DNA of 64,000 nucleotides, from positions 744,001 to 808,000 of the forward strand of contig JAJACH010000001.1 in NCBI GenBank assembly GCA_022601645.1, given 5' to 3'. The translations under genes and the position numbers were made by a program. Positions 41,257-51,168 of the stretch are shown here, piece by piece. Under the pieces are notes generated by a model. That model worked only from the letters and a program-made list of their open reading frames with translations. It was not told where the DNA came from and did not search any database. Source of the DNA: Chlamydiia bacterium (lineage in GTDB: Bacteria > Chlamydiota > Chlamydiia > Chlamydiales > Simkaniaceae). Within the stretch, counting starts at the first letter, position 1; each line of letters begins with the position of its first letter.

Positions 41257-43536
41257 ATGCGAAATATGCATGACCGTATTCCTTATATTGACGCGTTTTG
41301 GCGCGCAGCAAACTACCTTTCAGTAGGCCAGATTTATCTAAAAGATAACCCCTTACTACGCCGTCCGCTTGAAAAAAGCGATTTGAAGAAAAGACTCCTT
41401 GGACATTTTGGCACGACTGTAGGTCTCAATCTAATTTATGCTCACGCAAACCGGTTGATTCAGGATACTGGCGCTAAGATGGTGTATTTTGCAGGACCAG
41501 GTCACGGTGGACCAGGACTTCGTTCGTGTGTTTGGCTTGAGGGGGTGATGTCTGAAGTATATCCCGATCTATCAATGGATGATGACGGTATACAGTTACT
41601 AATGAAAGATTTTTCCTGGCCAGGCGGTGTTCCCTCACACGTGAGCCCACCAACTCCAGGCTCCATTCATGAAGGTGGGGAACTCGGTTACGTCCTTTCT
41701 CACGCCTACGGCGCTGTTTTGGATAACCCAGATCTTATCGCCTTAGCTGTTGTCGGTGATGGCGAAGCTGAAACAGGCCCTTTAGCAACTAGCTGGCACT
41801 CGAATAAGTTTATCAATCGCGAGCGAGATGGTGGCGTCCTTCCTATCTTGCACTTAAACGGCTACAAAATTGCTGGACCAACTGTATTTGGACGGATGAC
41901 CGACGAGGAAATCAACCATTTCTTCTTAGGCTGTGGTTATGAAGTGCAATTCGTTGAAGGCAACGACCCAAAGGTTGTACACGAACAACTGTGGAAAGCA
42001 ATGAGCTGGGCTCACCAGAAGATCGTTGATAAAGGCTGGCCCATTATCGTCTTGCGTACACCTAAAGGGTGGACTGGTCCCCATGAGGTGGACGGAAAGC
42101 TTGTTGAAGGCACTTTCAGGTCACACCAAGTCCCCTTATCTGATGTAATTAACAACGACGACCATTTTAAAATGCTAGAAGAATGGCTTAGAAGTTATAA
42201 ACCTGAAGAACTTTTTGATGACCGTGGTCATCCTGTAGAGAATGTTTTAAAGATTGTTCCTAAGGAAACACTTCGCATGGGAGCAAATCCTCATGCAAAT
42301 GGCGGCCAACTCTTAAAAGACCTCGATTTTCCAACGTTTGAAGAGTATGCCGTAGATGTTCCAGCGCCTGGCCAAGTGAAGGGGGAAGCAACACGCGTGC
42401 TAGGCGCTCTTTTACGCGACATCTTCAAGCGTAATCCCGATAATTTCCGGATTTTCTGTCCGGATGAAACCAATTCTAATCGCTTAAACAACGTTTTTGA
42501 GGTGACAAAGCGCACCTACATGCGTGAAATTCACGAGGGTGATGAAGATTTAGGTCCCGATGGACGAGTGATGGAAGTGCTTTCTGAGCACCAGTGCCAA
42601 GGCTGGCTTGAAGGGTATCTTTTAACCGGAAGGCATGGTTTATTCCCCTGTTACGAAGCATTTGCTATGATTGTGCACTCAATGCTTAATCAACATGCAA
42701 AATGGATGAAAGCATGCAATGAAATCCCTTGGAGAGAGCCTATCGCCTCTTTAAACTACCTCCTCTCCTCACACGTATGGCGACAAGATCACAACGGGTA
42801 TTCACACCAAGGGCCTGGTTTTATTGAGTCTGTTATTGAAAAGAAAGAGACTGTGTCGCGCATCTACCTACCTCCAGATGCTAACAGCTTACTCAATGTA
42901 GCAAATCATTGTCTGAAGAGTCGAAACTATGTCAATCTTATCATTGCGGGAAAACAGCCAATGCCTCAATGGCTCAACATGGAAGAGGCTAAAGTCCACG
43001 CGGCAAAAGGCGCAAGTGTATGGAAGTGGGCAAGTGACGAAGGAAAGCCGGATGTCGTAATGGCAGCTGCAGGTGATACTCCTACTCTTGAAATTCTCGC
43101 GGCCATTGACTTTCTCAAAAAACGAAAACCGGAAGTAAAAATACAAATGGTCAATGTCATGGACCTATTCCGTTTAATGACAAGACACCCACATGGTTTT
43201 GATGAAGATGATTATGAGGAGTTATTCCCAACAGATGTTCCGGTCATTTTTGCATTTCACGGGCACCCAACTGTTATTCATGAGCTGACACATGGACGAC
43301 CTAATACAAATGCGTTCAAGGTGCGTGGCTACATTGAAGAAGGAACGACTACAACTCCCTTTGACATGGTCGTTTGTAATGGGATGAGTCGCTATCAATT
43401 AGCAGCTTTGGCCTTTCCTGATGATGGAAAACTCCAAAACGAAGTCGATGAGCTTTTAGACTATCACAAGTCCTATATTTACGAGCATGGCGTTGACATT
43501 CCCGAAGTTGAAGAGTGGAAGTGGTGCCGCACGTGA
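41257..43536 (+). CDS. xfp: Xylulose-5-phosphate/fructose-6-phosphate phosphoketolase
   Basis: 759 residues from the ATG at 41257; a TTG further upstream or the ATG at 41266 are alternatives. Family motifs: YLSVGQIYLKDNPLL, FAGPGHGGPGLR, EGGELGYVLSHAYGAV, the thiamine-diphosphate site VVGDGEAETGPL, and QDHNGYSHQGPGFI. It cleaves xylulose-5-phosphate or fructose-6-phosphate with phosphate to acetyl-phosphate plus glyceraldehyde-3- or erythrose-4-phosphate. The stop codon overlaps the acetate kinase start (GTGA), so the acetyl-phosphate can be turned to ATP at once. Unusual for chlamydiae as far as I know. Confidence 0.96.
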   Translation: MRNMHDRIPYIDAFWRAANYLSVGQIYLKDNPLLRRPLEKSDLKKRLLGHFGTTVGLNLIYAHANRLIQDTGAKMVYFAGPGHGGPGLRSCVWLEGVMSEVYPDLSMDDDGIQLLMKDFSWPGGVPSHVSPPTPGSIHEGGELGYVLSHAYGAVLDNPDLIALAVVGDGEAETGPLATSWHSNKFINRERDGGVLPILHLNGYKIAGPTVFGRMTDEEINHFFLGCGYEVQFVEGNDPKVVHEQLWKAMSWAHQKIVDKGWPIIVLRTPKGWTGPHEVDGKLVEGTFRSHQVPLSDVINNDDHFKMLEEWLRSYKPEELFDDRGHPVENVLKIVPKETLRMGANPHANGGQLLKDLDFPTFEEYAVDVPAPGQVKGEATRVLGALLRDIFKRNPDNFRIFCPDETNSNRLNNVFEVTKRTYMREIHEGDEDLGPDGRVMEVLSEHQCQGWLEGYLLTGRHGLFPCYEAFAMIVHSMLNQHAKWMKACNEIPWREPIASLNYLLSSHVWRQDHNGYSHQGPGFIESVIEKKETVSRIYLPPDANSLLNVANHCLKSRNYVNLIIAGKQPMPQWLNMEEAKVHAAKGASVWKWASDEGKPDVVMAAAGDTPTLEILAAIDFLKKRKPEVKIQMVNVMDLFRLMTRHPHGFDEDDYEELFPTDVPVIFAFHGHPTVIHELTHGRPNTNAFKVRGYIEEGTTTTPFDMVVCNGMSRYQLAALAFPDDGKLQNEVDELLDYHKSYIYEHGVDIPEVEEWKWCRT

Positions 43537-44459
43537 AGACCATTTTGTGTGTCAACTCTGGATCATCGAGCTTAAAATTCGCTGTCTATCAAGGTGAGAC
43601 CTGCTTAGAAGAGGGGCAAACAGATGATGTGATGCCTCTTTTAGAAAAGTTTCCCATTGAGGCGATTGGGCACAGAGTCGTTCATGGTGGGCCAAAGCAC
43701 ACAAAGCCTGAGCTAATCACTCCAAAGTTAATCGCCGAGCTGCAAAAAGTCGTCCCTTTAGCCCCACTTCACATGCCCCCAGCGCTTGAACTCATCCATA
43801 AGCTTAAAGCTGCAGATCTGCCGCAAATTGCATGTTTTGACACAGCATTTCACATGGCAATGCCTGAAATTGCCAAACTCTTCCCCCTGCCTCTTGACCT
43901 TTTTGACGAGGGGGTAAGGCGTTATGGTTTTCATGGGCTTTCCTATGAATTCATCGCAAAGCAAGTTCCAAAAGGGCGTGTTGTCATCGCCCACCTTGGT
44001 AATGGCGCTTCGCTAGCTGCCATCAAAGATGGTGCACCGATGGATACAACAATGGGTCTCACTCCAACAGGAGGCCTTATGATGGGAACGCGCTCAGGAG
44101 ATCTCGATCCAGGCGTTGTCCTCTATCTCGTCAGACGCTACGGCGAGGAAAAAGCAGAAGACATCCTCAACCACAAATCAGGACTTAAAGGCATTTCAAA
44201 GCGAAGCTCTAACATGGAAGCCTTGATTCAGGACAAAGAAATTGCAGCCATCGATCTTTTTTGCTATACAGCAAAAAAACACCTCGGCGCAATGATCGCT
44301 GTTTTAGGCGGTATTGACACCCTCGTATTTACAGGAGGCATTGGAGAGCATGCCCCGTTAATTCGAGATAGTATAAGCGCGGGAATGACCTGTAATATCG
44401 AAGTCATGCCCACCAATGAAGACTTGATCATAGCAAATCATGTAAGGGAGATCATTTAA
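43533..44459 (+). CDS. ackA: Acetate kinase, short form
   Basis: 308 residues from a GTG at 43533 that overlaps the phosphoketolase stop; the longer frame would begin inside that gene. Motifs: CVNSGSSSLKF, IGHRVVHGG, CFDTAFH, IAHLGNGAS and the long LTPTGGLMMGTRSGDLDPG block, ending with FTGGIGEHAP. About 90 residues shorter than E. coli AckA (400), mainly between SLKF and GHRV and in the last third. It converts acetyl-phosphate and ADP to acetate and ATP. The P-type ATPase gene begins at its stop (TAATG). Confidence 0.94.
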   Translation: MKTILCVNSGSSSLKFAVYQGETCLEEGQTDDVMPLLEKFPIEAIGHRVVHGGPKHTKPELITPKLIAELQKVVPLAPLHMPPALELIHKLKAADLPQIACFDTAFHMAMPEIAKLFPLPLDLFDEGVRRYGFHGLSYEFIAKQVPKGRVVIAHLGNGASLAAIKDGAPMDTTMGLTPTGGLMMGTRSGDLDPGVVLYLVRRYGEEKAEDILNHKSGLKGISKRSSNMEALIQDKEIAAIDLFCYTAKKHLGAMIAVLGGIDTLVFTGGIGEHAPLIRDSISAGMTCNIEVMPTNEDLIIANHVREII

Positions 44460-46810
44460 TGGGACTTACCACCGTCGAAGCCGAAGAGCGGCTTAAAAAA
44501 TACGGGCCAAACTCCATCAAAGAAAACAAGAAAAGCATGTTTGCGGTTCTCTGTTCGTTTTTTTGGGGACCCATTCCGTGGATGATCGAGGTTGCTGCCA
44601 TCTTGTCAGGAGTTTTAGAGCGCTGGCCTGACTTTATCATGATTATGGCCCTTTTACTCATCAATGCAATGATCGGGTTCTTCCAAGAATACAAAGCAAA
44701 TAGTGCGATCGATGCCCTAAAAAATAGCCTTGCGCTCAAAGCGCGTGTCAACCGCGACGGTAAATGGCAAGAGATAGAAGCTAAAAAACTCGTGCCCGGT
44801 GATGAAGTTCGCGTAAAACTTGGAAACATCATTCCCGCCGATATCAAACTCACATCTGGAGAATACCTCTCTGTTGACCAATCAGCGCTAACAGGTGAAT
44901 CCCTTCCCGTTGACAAAGTCGTCGGCGACGTCGCTTACTCAGGAACCATCGCCAAAAAAGGTGAAATGACAGGCGAGGTGACAGAGACAGGCATGGAAAC
45001 CTTCTTTGGAAAAACAGCCAAACTCGTCGATGAAGCTAAGACAAAATCCCACTTCCAACAAGCCGTCTTACGTATCGGCCACTTTCTTATTTTCACAACC
45101 CTTATTATCGCTGCTATCATCCTTGTAACCGATCTTTATCGCGTAGAAGTCGAACACTCCATTCATCAGTCACTTGGAAACATTGCCATCTTTATGCTTG
45201 TCCTTGTGATCGCTGGAATCCCCGTTGCACTCCCAGCAGTTCTCTCTATGACTATGGCCATTGGTGCCAACCGGATGGCTAAACTCAAAGCCATCGTCTC
45301 AAAACTCATCTCGATTGAAGAACTCGCAGGGATTGATATTCTCTGTTCGGATAAAACAGGAACACTGACAAAAAACGAACTCACAGTCGGAGATCTGGTC
45401 CCAGCAGACGGCTACACGGCTGACGACGTCATATTATACGGCACCCTTGCCTCCATGCGTGATACCGATGATGCCATCGATAACGCCGTTTCCGAAGTTT
45501 GCAAAGCTTCCCTTGATCAATACAACATCGATAAATTCATTCCTTTCGACCCCGTTATTAAACGTACCGAAGCGCAGCTTAAAGAATTTTCCGTCACAAA
45601 AGGCGCACCGCAAGTCATCTTAGAGCTATGCGAGGGAGCAGACAAAGAAAAATGGGATAAATCCGTTGATGACCTCGCCTCAAGAGGACTGCGTACACTT
45701 GGCGTTGCTAAGACAGAAAACGGCTCCTGGAAATTTGTCGGCCTCATCCCCTTATTCGACCCCCCTCGTGATGACACCCTAGAAACCATCCGCATCACGA
45801 AAGGGATGCACATCGATGTGAAAATGGTCACCGGAGACCACACCGCTATTGCCAAAGAAATTGCTGGAAAACTCGAACTTGGCACCAACATCATGTCAGC
45901 AGATCAAATCGACGACCACCTCGATAAAGCTGACGGGTTTGCCGAAGTCTTCCCAGAGCACAAATTCAAAATCGTCAAAGAACTTCAAAGAGAGCAACAC
46001 ATCGTCGGCATGACCGGTGATGGTGTTAACGATGCCCCTGCCCTCAAACAAGCAGATGTTGGAATCGCCGTCTCAAATGCTACCGATGCTGCCCGCGCCG
46101 CTGCGGACCTTATCCTCACAGAGCCCGGACTCATGGTCATCACCAAAGCCATTGAAGAAGCACGCTGCATCTTCGGTCGGATGAAGTCCTATGCCATGTA
46201 CCGCATCTCCGAAACCGTCCGCCTCCTCCTCTTCCTGCTCCTCTCCATGCTCATCTTTAACGCTCATCCTTTAACAGCTGTCATGATCATCTTGATTGCT
46301 CTTTTAAACGACATCCCCATCATGGCAATCGCCTACGACCACATGTCCATTCCACCAAAACCTGTTAAATGGAATATGCGTGAAGTGCTTACCATCGCAA
46401 TCGGCCTTGCTGTTGTCGGTGTTGTCTCCACCTTTGGCCTCTACTGGATCGGCACCAACATCTGGCAGCTACCCATGGAAAAAGCTCGTACCCTCGCCTT
46501 CCTAGCCATCCTCTGCGGTGGCAACCTTACTATCTACCTCACCCGAAACACCGAGCTACTACTCACCAGCCCCCTTCCAGAAATCAAGTTTTTCCTCTGC
46601 ACCCTTTTCTCCCAAGTCGTCGGAACACTCATCTCGGTTTACGGTCTTGGCACCAAAGACTTCGTCGGAATTGGCTGGGAATATGTCGGTCTCTCTTGGG
46701 CCTACATTGCCGTTTGGTTTGTGATCTGCATGTTCACCAAAGAAGGACTCTACCGTCTGCTAGACTCTCGCAAACACGCCCTAAGTGATCACTCCACCCC
46801 TTTAAATTAA
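44459..46810 (+). CDS. Proton-pumping P-type ATPase (P3A, plasma-membrane H+-ATPase type)
   Basis: 783 residues. ATP-driven pump with the TGES loop (SALTGESLPVDK), phosphorylation site CSDKTGTLTKNE, hinge TGDGVNDAPALKQADVGIA and membrane-helix-6 ALLNDIPIMAIAYD, containing the Asp that serves as proton acceptor in plant and fungal H+-ATPases. It lacks the long C-terminal autoinhibitory tail of plant enzymes. P3A pumps are rare in bacteria. The A of ATG is the last base of the acetate kinase stop, so phosphoketolase, acetate kinase and this pump are one coupled operon. It should export protons at the cost of ATP, perhaps disposing of fermentation acid or building membrane potential. Confidence 0.93.
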   Translation: MGLTTVEAEERLKKYGPNSIKENKKSMFAVLCSFFWGPIPWMIEVAAILSGVLERWPDFIMIMALLLINAMIGFFQEYKANSAIDALKNSLALKARVNRDGKWQEIEAKKLVPGDEVRVKLGNIIPADIKLTSGEYLSVDQSALTGESLPVDKVVGDVAYSGTIAKKGEMTGEVTETGMETFFGKTAKLVDEAKTKSHFQQAVLRIGHFLIFTTLIIAAIILVTDLYRVEVEHSIHQSLGNIAIFMLVLVIAGIPVALPAVLSMTMAIGANRMAKLKAIVSKLISIEELAGIDILCSDKTGTLTKNELTVGDLVPADGYTADDVILYGTLASMRDTDDAIDNAVSEVCKASLDQYNIDKFIPFDPVIKRTEAQLKEFSVTKGAPQVILELCEGADKEKWDKSVDDLASRGLRTLGVAKTENGSWKFVGLIPLFDPPRDDTLETIRITKGMHIDVKMVTGDHTAIAKEIAGKLELGTNIMSADQIDDHLDKADGFAEVFPEHKFKIVKELQREQHIVGMTGDGVNDAPALKQADVGIAVSNATDAARAAADLILTEPGLMVITKAIEEARCIFGRMKSYAMYRISETVRLLLFLLLSMLIFNAHPLTAVMIILIALLNDIPIMAIAYDHMSIPPKPVKWNMREVLTIAIGLAVVGVVSTFGLYWIGTNIWQLPMEKARTLAFLAILCGGNLTIYLTRNTELLLTSPLPEIKFFLCTLFSQVVGTLISVYGLGTKDFVGIGWEYVGLSWAYIAVWFVICMFTKEGLYRLLDSRKHALSDHSTPLN

Positions 46811-46878
46811 ATTAATTTTTATATAGTAATATATTGTATATTTAATTATAATTGTCATTAAAACAAAGGGGCGGTTAA

Positions 46879-47415
46879 ATGTCGGGTAAAATCTACAACT
46901 ATAGTGATGCCTACGAGATCTACCAAAGATTTGGGCATAATCAACTTTCAACACTCTCTCTGAATGAATTGCGTAAAATAACAGGAGCAAAAGACTTTAC
47001 ACTTCGGCAGGTAATCGCAATGATTAACTCAGAAAAACCAAGAAGCGCTAGACCCCAAAGAAATATCTTAAAACTTTGGACTGAAGTGAGCCAATATAAA
47101 AGTTCAACTCGTGGTAGGCTTCGAGACCTCACATGTAGAGTGCGCAAATTTATCGAATTGCAAAGAGAAACCCTCACAGCATCGCCCTCTTTAAGTCCTG
47201 TTGATTTTGGTAAATCTCAGAAAGATACGCTTAAAATCACCATAATACGAAAACAGGTTGAAGAGCTTCCTAAACCCCAAGAAGAAGTTATTGACTACGA
47301 TGAACTTTATAGTGAATCCCACCAAGAAATAGAGGAAGATTGGGAAGGTGTAAGATTTGAAGATGTAGTTAGCATCCCTCCAGAAATAGACCCTGACCTC
47401 CCAGTGAACCTATAG
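46879..47415 (+). CDS. Small acidic-tailed protein of unknown function
   Basis: 178 residues; ATG at 46879 follows AAAGGGGCGGTTAA. N-terminal helical region (NQLSTLSLNELRKITG, DFTLRQVIAMINSEK) is basic and could be a small DNA- or protein-binding helix bundle; the C-terminal 60 residues are strongly acidic (EEVIDYDELYSES and beyond). No signal peptide or membrane helix. No family recognised. The 68-base A+T-rich gap upstream probably contains its promoter; a TATAAT-like box is present without a clear -35. Confidence 0.6.
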   Translation: MSGKIYNYSDAYEIYQRFGHNQLSTLSLNELRKITGAKDFTLRQVIAMINSEKPRSARPQRNILKLWTEVSQYKSSTRGRLRDLTCRVRKFIELQRETLTASPSLSPVDFGKSQKDTLKITIIRKQVEELPKPQEEVIDYDELYSESHQEIEEDWEGVRFEDVVSIPPEIDPDLPVNL

Positions 47416-47421
47416 CGAAAT

Positions 47422-47805
47422 TCAGATGTTACCGATCACTTCTTTCAAATACTCGGCTTTAAGAGGTTTGGTAATAAGATGAAGACCTAGCTCTTCTGCT
47501 TTACTAATATCTGCCGGATCTGTTGTTGCCGAGGCGATACAAATGATTGTTGCCTGGAGTTGTTCGAATGGCAATTGATTGTATGTGTCAATAAATTCCC
47601 AGCCATTCATGCGCGGCATATTTAAATCCAAAATAATTAAATTGGGTTTAAAAGACAGATTCTCAAATAACCTAATGCCTTCAACACCATCGCTTGCAAC
47701 GATGATTTCGCTTGCTAGATCATTTTTTGTGAGTAATAACTTCGTAAAGAGAATGCAATCATCATCATCATCAACAATTAGCACTAGAGGAATGGGTGTT
47801 TTCAT
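47422..47805 (-). CDS. Single-domain response regulator (Rcp1-like)
   Basis: 127 residues, a receiver domain only. Phospho-acceptor pocket intact: VDDDDDC acidic cluster, LDLNMPRMNGWEF with the phosphorylated Asp, Ser/Ala at CIASATT and Lys in TKPLKAEY. It resembles Rcp1-type regulators that partner phytochrome-like kinases with the HDLQEPL box. It overlaps the histidine kinase gene by 4 bases, so the two form a pair. With no output domain it likely works by protein contact. Confidence 0.9.
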   Translation of the reverse strand: MKTPIPLVLIVDDDDDCILFTKLLLTKNDLASEIIVASDGVEGIRLFENLSFKPNLIILDLNMPRMNGWEFIDTYNQLPFEQLQATIICIASATTDPADISKAEELGLHLITKPLKAEYLKEVIGNI

Positions 47806-48878
47806 AGATTTTTCCTTATAGTAAAAAAGAAGGAAGTGCCTTCTCCTATTTTAGATTGAGCCCAAATACCTCCTTGATGCAACTCAATAATTCGTTTGCA
47901 TTGCCAAAGGCCAATCCCATTACTAGAAGAGGCCGATTTTGAATGGAGAGTAAAAAAAAGATCAAATATTTTTTCAAGATACGATTGTTCTATTCCAACT
48001 CCATTATCCTTATAGTGAATGGTGAATTCTTCTCCAGAATCTTCCCAATCAATTTCCACCTTCAAAGGGACATTCTCTCGTTTATATTTGAGGCTATTTC
48101 GAATGAGGTTGCGAAACAACGTCTGTAAATCACTTTTAAAGCCAAAGACCGTTGGAAGAGGCTTAAGGATGATCACCTCGGCATTTGCTGCTAGGATAGA
48201 TTCTTTTAAATACTCTATAGCAGCATTTAAAATGCTTGTGAGGTCAACAGACCCAAATGTTTGATCTCTCCCTATTTCAGATGCTTGCAACAGATCTTTT
48301 ATTAAAGAGGACATCCTCTCACAAGATCGTTTTGCAACTTCCAAGTAAGTTAGTATCGGTTCATTCTTGAATGTCTTTAATTCTTCCTCAATGAAGGAAA
48401 TCGCTTGTGTGAAATTTTGCAAAGGTTCTTGCAGGTCGTGAGATGCAACAAACAAAAACCGTTCTGTTTCTTGTTTTCGCTTAAGTAATTGCATCTCTTG
48501 TGCTTTCACTACACTTACATCTCTTATCGATGCTGCAACTAATCGATATTTTCCCATCTGAATGGGGCTTAAACTCACTTCAATTGGAAACTCAGTGCCA
48601 TCTTTTTTTAGCCCGAATAAAGTGCGACCAACGCCCATTTCCCTAAAGTGGGGGTTTTTGATAAATACAGCTCGATGGTTGATATGTGCTTTTCTAAATC
48701 TTTCAGGGATCAACGATTCCACTTTGCTATGAATTAACTCATCATGTGAATACCCAAACAAATTGATGCTCTGATGATTGGCAAGGATAATATCCCCATC
48801 AGAATCAATAATAAGTGTCGCATCTGGGGCATGATCAAATACGCTTTGAAATAGTTCAACGGAATATTTCTCGTTCAT
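47802..48878 (-). CDS. PAS-domain histidine kinase
   Basis: 358 residues, cytoplasmic. PAS domain (about residues 8-125, HAPDATLIIDSDGDI, GYSHDELI), linker, HisKA with the phospho-His in FVASHDLQEPLQN and a HATPase with N box LFRNLIRNSLKYK, G1 DNGVGIE and G2 SSNGIGLWQCK. The HDLQEPL box is typical of cyanobacterial phytochrome-type kinases. The PAS domain shows no conserved Cys for flavin or haem ligand that I can assign, so the signal is unknown. Partner regulator overlaps its 3' end. Confidence 0.92.
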   Translation of the reverse strand: MNEKYSVELFQSVFDHAPDATLIIDSDGDIILANHQSINLFGYSHDELIHSKVESLIPERFRKAHINHRAVFIKNPHFREMGVGRTLFGLKKDGTEFPIEVSLSPIQMGKYRLVAASIRDVSVVKAQEMQLLKRKQETERFLFVASHDLQEPLQNFTQAISFIEEELKTFKNEPILTYLEVAKRSCERMSSLIKDLLQASEIGRDQTFGSVDLTSILNAAIEYLKESILAANAEVIILKPLPTVFGFKSDLQTLFRNLIRNSLKYKRENVPLKVEIDWEDSGEEFTIHYKDNGVGIEQSYLEKIFDLFFTLHSKSASSSNGIGLWQCKRIIELHQGGIWAQSKIGEGTSFFFTIRKNL

Positions 48879-48914
48879 AACCTAGCCATAACACACGGTA
48901 AAATTCAGATTCAA

Positions 48915-49700
48915 TTATTTTTGAAGTTCAACGACTGGAGCATGCTCCTCCAAAGCAGAATAAAGATCGCGTCCTGTAAAGACACTGCCGTAAAAATGAG
49001 AGATGGGGTAGACAAGTAAAGCAGAAATACCAAGGCTTAGGAGTAATGAAAGATGGATGTCAGGGGGAAGGATGAGGAATGATGCAATAATAAGCGCCGT
49101 AACGCCTTTGGGGTTGACGATTGAAAAATAGAGGCCTGTAAGAGGTCGATAACCTGCAAATAGAAGCGCTATAAAGACTGCAGGTATGCGCATCAGAGAG
49201 AGGAGGATTGCTTTCCCAAAAAGTGCAGGCGTTAAGGTGTTTGATAAACCGTGGAAAGAAATCGTAAGAAAGCCTAAAAGCACCACTAATGAGAGATAGG
49301 GGCCAACTTTACGCCAGAGGATATAGAAAAGACGGAGTTGATAGCGCAAGAAATGGCCAAGGATGAGCCCAATGATAATGGCGATGACTGGGTAGTAGCC
49401 AAGGTTAGGTGTGAGACAGAGAGCTGCGAGGATTGAGGTGCACGCTGTTTCAATATTAATCGCTGAGCGGATCCGCTCAGGGATGAGGGGGTGGCGGGTC
49501 AAAAACGGGAAGATGCGTGTATCGTTAATGCAAAGGAGAAGAAGCGCTGGGTTCCACTTAAGTCTGACAAGGTAGGAGAGGAGTAAGGTAATCGGGAAAG
49601 CAACAAATAGCAGTCTGAGGGCGAGGGAATTGAAGCGCCAGATGATAGAAAGTCTCATGCGGCAACTGTCTATAAATAGATATGCTAATAGAAAAGCCAT
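48915..49700 (-). CDS. Shortened, probably degenerate cation:proton antiporter (NhaP-like)
   Basis: 261 residues with about eight membrane helices against about 400 residues in complete NhaP/CPA1 antiporters, so about a third is missing. The start at 49700 has a good ribosome site (GGAGACGT), so this is not just a fragment without start. RHPLIPERIRSAINIETA resembles the family block IPERLR.ALN.ESG.ND, but the ND pair that binds the ion reads T-S (IETACTSI). NPKGVTALIIAS matches the later conserved G.(R/K)G block. It may have lost transport or changed function. Convergent with nothing; it is divergent from glpK (55-base gap). Confidence 0.6.
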   Translation of the reverse strand: MAFLLAYLFIDSCRMRLSIIWRFNSLALRLLFVAFPITLLLSYLVRLKWNPALLLLCINDTRIFPFLTRHPLIPERIRSAINIETACTSILAALCLTPNLGYYPVIAIIIGLILGHFLRYQLRLFYILWRKVGPYLSLVVLLGFLTISFHGLSNTLTPALFGKAILLSLMRIPAVFIALLFAGYRPLTGLYFSIVNPKGVTALIIASFLILPPDIHLSLLLSLGISALLVYPISHFYGSVFTGRDLYSALEEHAPVVELQK

Positions 49701-49755
49701 ACGTCTCCATTAAAAAACAACTTCCAATATAATTACCAGTGAATAGAGTGGGGGT

Positions 49756-51168
49756 ATGTACATTCTTGCTTTGGACCAGGGTACGACGAGCTCTAGGGCA
49801 GTCGTTGTCAATCATAGCGGCGAAGTAATCGCCAAGTATTCAAAGGAAATTACACAATCATATCCGAAATCGGGATGGGTGGAGCACGATCCCCTCGAGA
49901 TTTGGGCGAGTCAGTTGATGGTGTTAGAAGAGGTTTTGAATTTAGCCAAAATCACACTGAAGGATGTTGCTGGGATTGGGATCACCAACCAAAGGGAAAC
50001 AACGATTGTGTGGGACAAGGATACCGGCCACCCAGTTTATCCCGCCATTGTTTGGCAAGATCGAAGAACCGCTCACACCTGCAAACAGCTAAAAAAGCAT
50101 GAGTCTTTGTTTAGAAAAAAGACAGGGCTTGTTTTAGACCCCTATTTTTCTGGGACTAAATTAAAGTGGATTCTCGAGAATGTGAAGCCTGAAGGGAATT
50201 TGGCCTTTGGCACCGTGGATTCGTTCCTCGCTTGGAAGTTAACAGGTGAGCATGTCACGGATAGCAGTAACGCCTCAAGAACGCTGATGTACAATATTCA
50301 TAACGATGATTGGGATGATGAGTTGCTTGAGATTTTTGGAATTCCAAGAGAAATATTGCCTGAAGTGAAAAGCTCAAGTGAGGTGTATGGAGAGTATCAA
50401 GGGGTTCCAGTCTCCGGAATTGCGGGTGATCAGCAAGCAGCTCTATTCGGTCAAGGCTGTCATAGAGAGGGTCTTGGAAAAATCACATATGGGACAGGGT
50501 CTTTTGTCTTGATGCATACAGGAGATAAACCGCGGTACTCAAAGAATTTGCTCACAACGGTCGCTTGTAAGTTTGATGGAAAGCTTGAATATGCGCTTGA
50601 AGGGTCAATTTTTATTGGCGGTGCTGTTGTTCAATGGCTCAGAGATGGATTAGGGATGATTCATAAGTCTGAGGAAATTGAAAAGCTTGCAAAAGAAGTG
50701 TCATCGAGTGAAGGAGTGGTATTTGTACCGGCATTTACAGGGCTTGGAGCTCCCTACTGGGAGCCAAATGCGCGTGCCTCGATTTTTGGAATGACACGTG
50801 GAACAACCAAGGCACATATTGCCCGCGCGGCCTTAGAGGGAATTGTCTACCAAGTGGCGGACATTCTCGATATGGATTTAGAAGAGTTTAAAGTCGATGG
50901 AGGCGCTTCGAATAACGATACGTTAATGCAAATGCAAGCAGATCTCTTGCAAGTGCCACTACTGCGCTCTAAAAACCGCGAAGTCACAGCGCTCGGTGCA
51001 GCATACTTAGCTGGACTTGCAGTGGGTTTTTGGGAAAATCGTGAAGAAGTGCAAGAGCTTTGGGAACTAGAGCACGCATTTAAACCGAAACTGACTAAAG
51101 ATAAGATAGAAAAAATGAGGGAGCGATGGACCAAGGCGATTCAAAGCACTTTGATGTTCTCATCATAG
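49756..51168 (+). CDS. glpK: Glycerol kinase
   Basis: 470 residues; ATG at 49756 after GAGTGGGGGT. FGGY-family motifs: [13 protein letters not shown] at the N-terminus, [60 protein letters not shown] and the C-terminal VDGGASNND. It phosphorylates glycerol to sn-glycerol-3-phosphate. Slightly shorter than E. coli GlpK (502). It overlaps glpD by 43 bases. With UgpB and GDPD in this window, several routes to glycerol-3-phosphate converge. Confidence 0.96.
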   Translation: MYILALDQGTTSSRAVVVNHSGEVIAKYSKEITQSYPKSGWVEHDPLEIWASQLMVLEEVLNLAKITLKDVAGIGITNQRETTIVWDKDTGHPVYPAIVWQDRRTAHTCKQLKKHESLFRKKTGLVLDPYFSGTKLKWILENVKPEGNLAFGTVDSFLAWKLTGEHVTDSSNASRTLMYNIHNDDWDDELLEIFGIPREILPEVKSSSEVYGEYQGVPVSGIAGDQQAALFGQGCHREGLGKITYGTGSFVLMHTGDKPRYSKNLLTTVACKFDGKLEYALEGSIFIGGAVVQWLRDGLGMIHKSEEIEKLAKEVSSSEGVVFVPAFTGLGAPYWEPNARASIFGMTRGTTKAHIARAALEGIVYQVADILDMDLEEFKVDGGASNNDTLMQMQADLLQVPLLRSKNREVTALGAAYLAGLAVGFWENREEVQELWELEHAFKPKLTKDKIEKMRERWTKAIQSTLMFSS

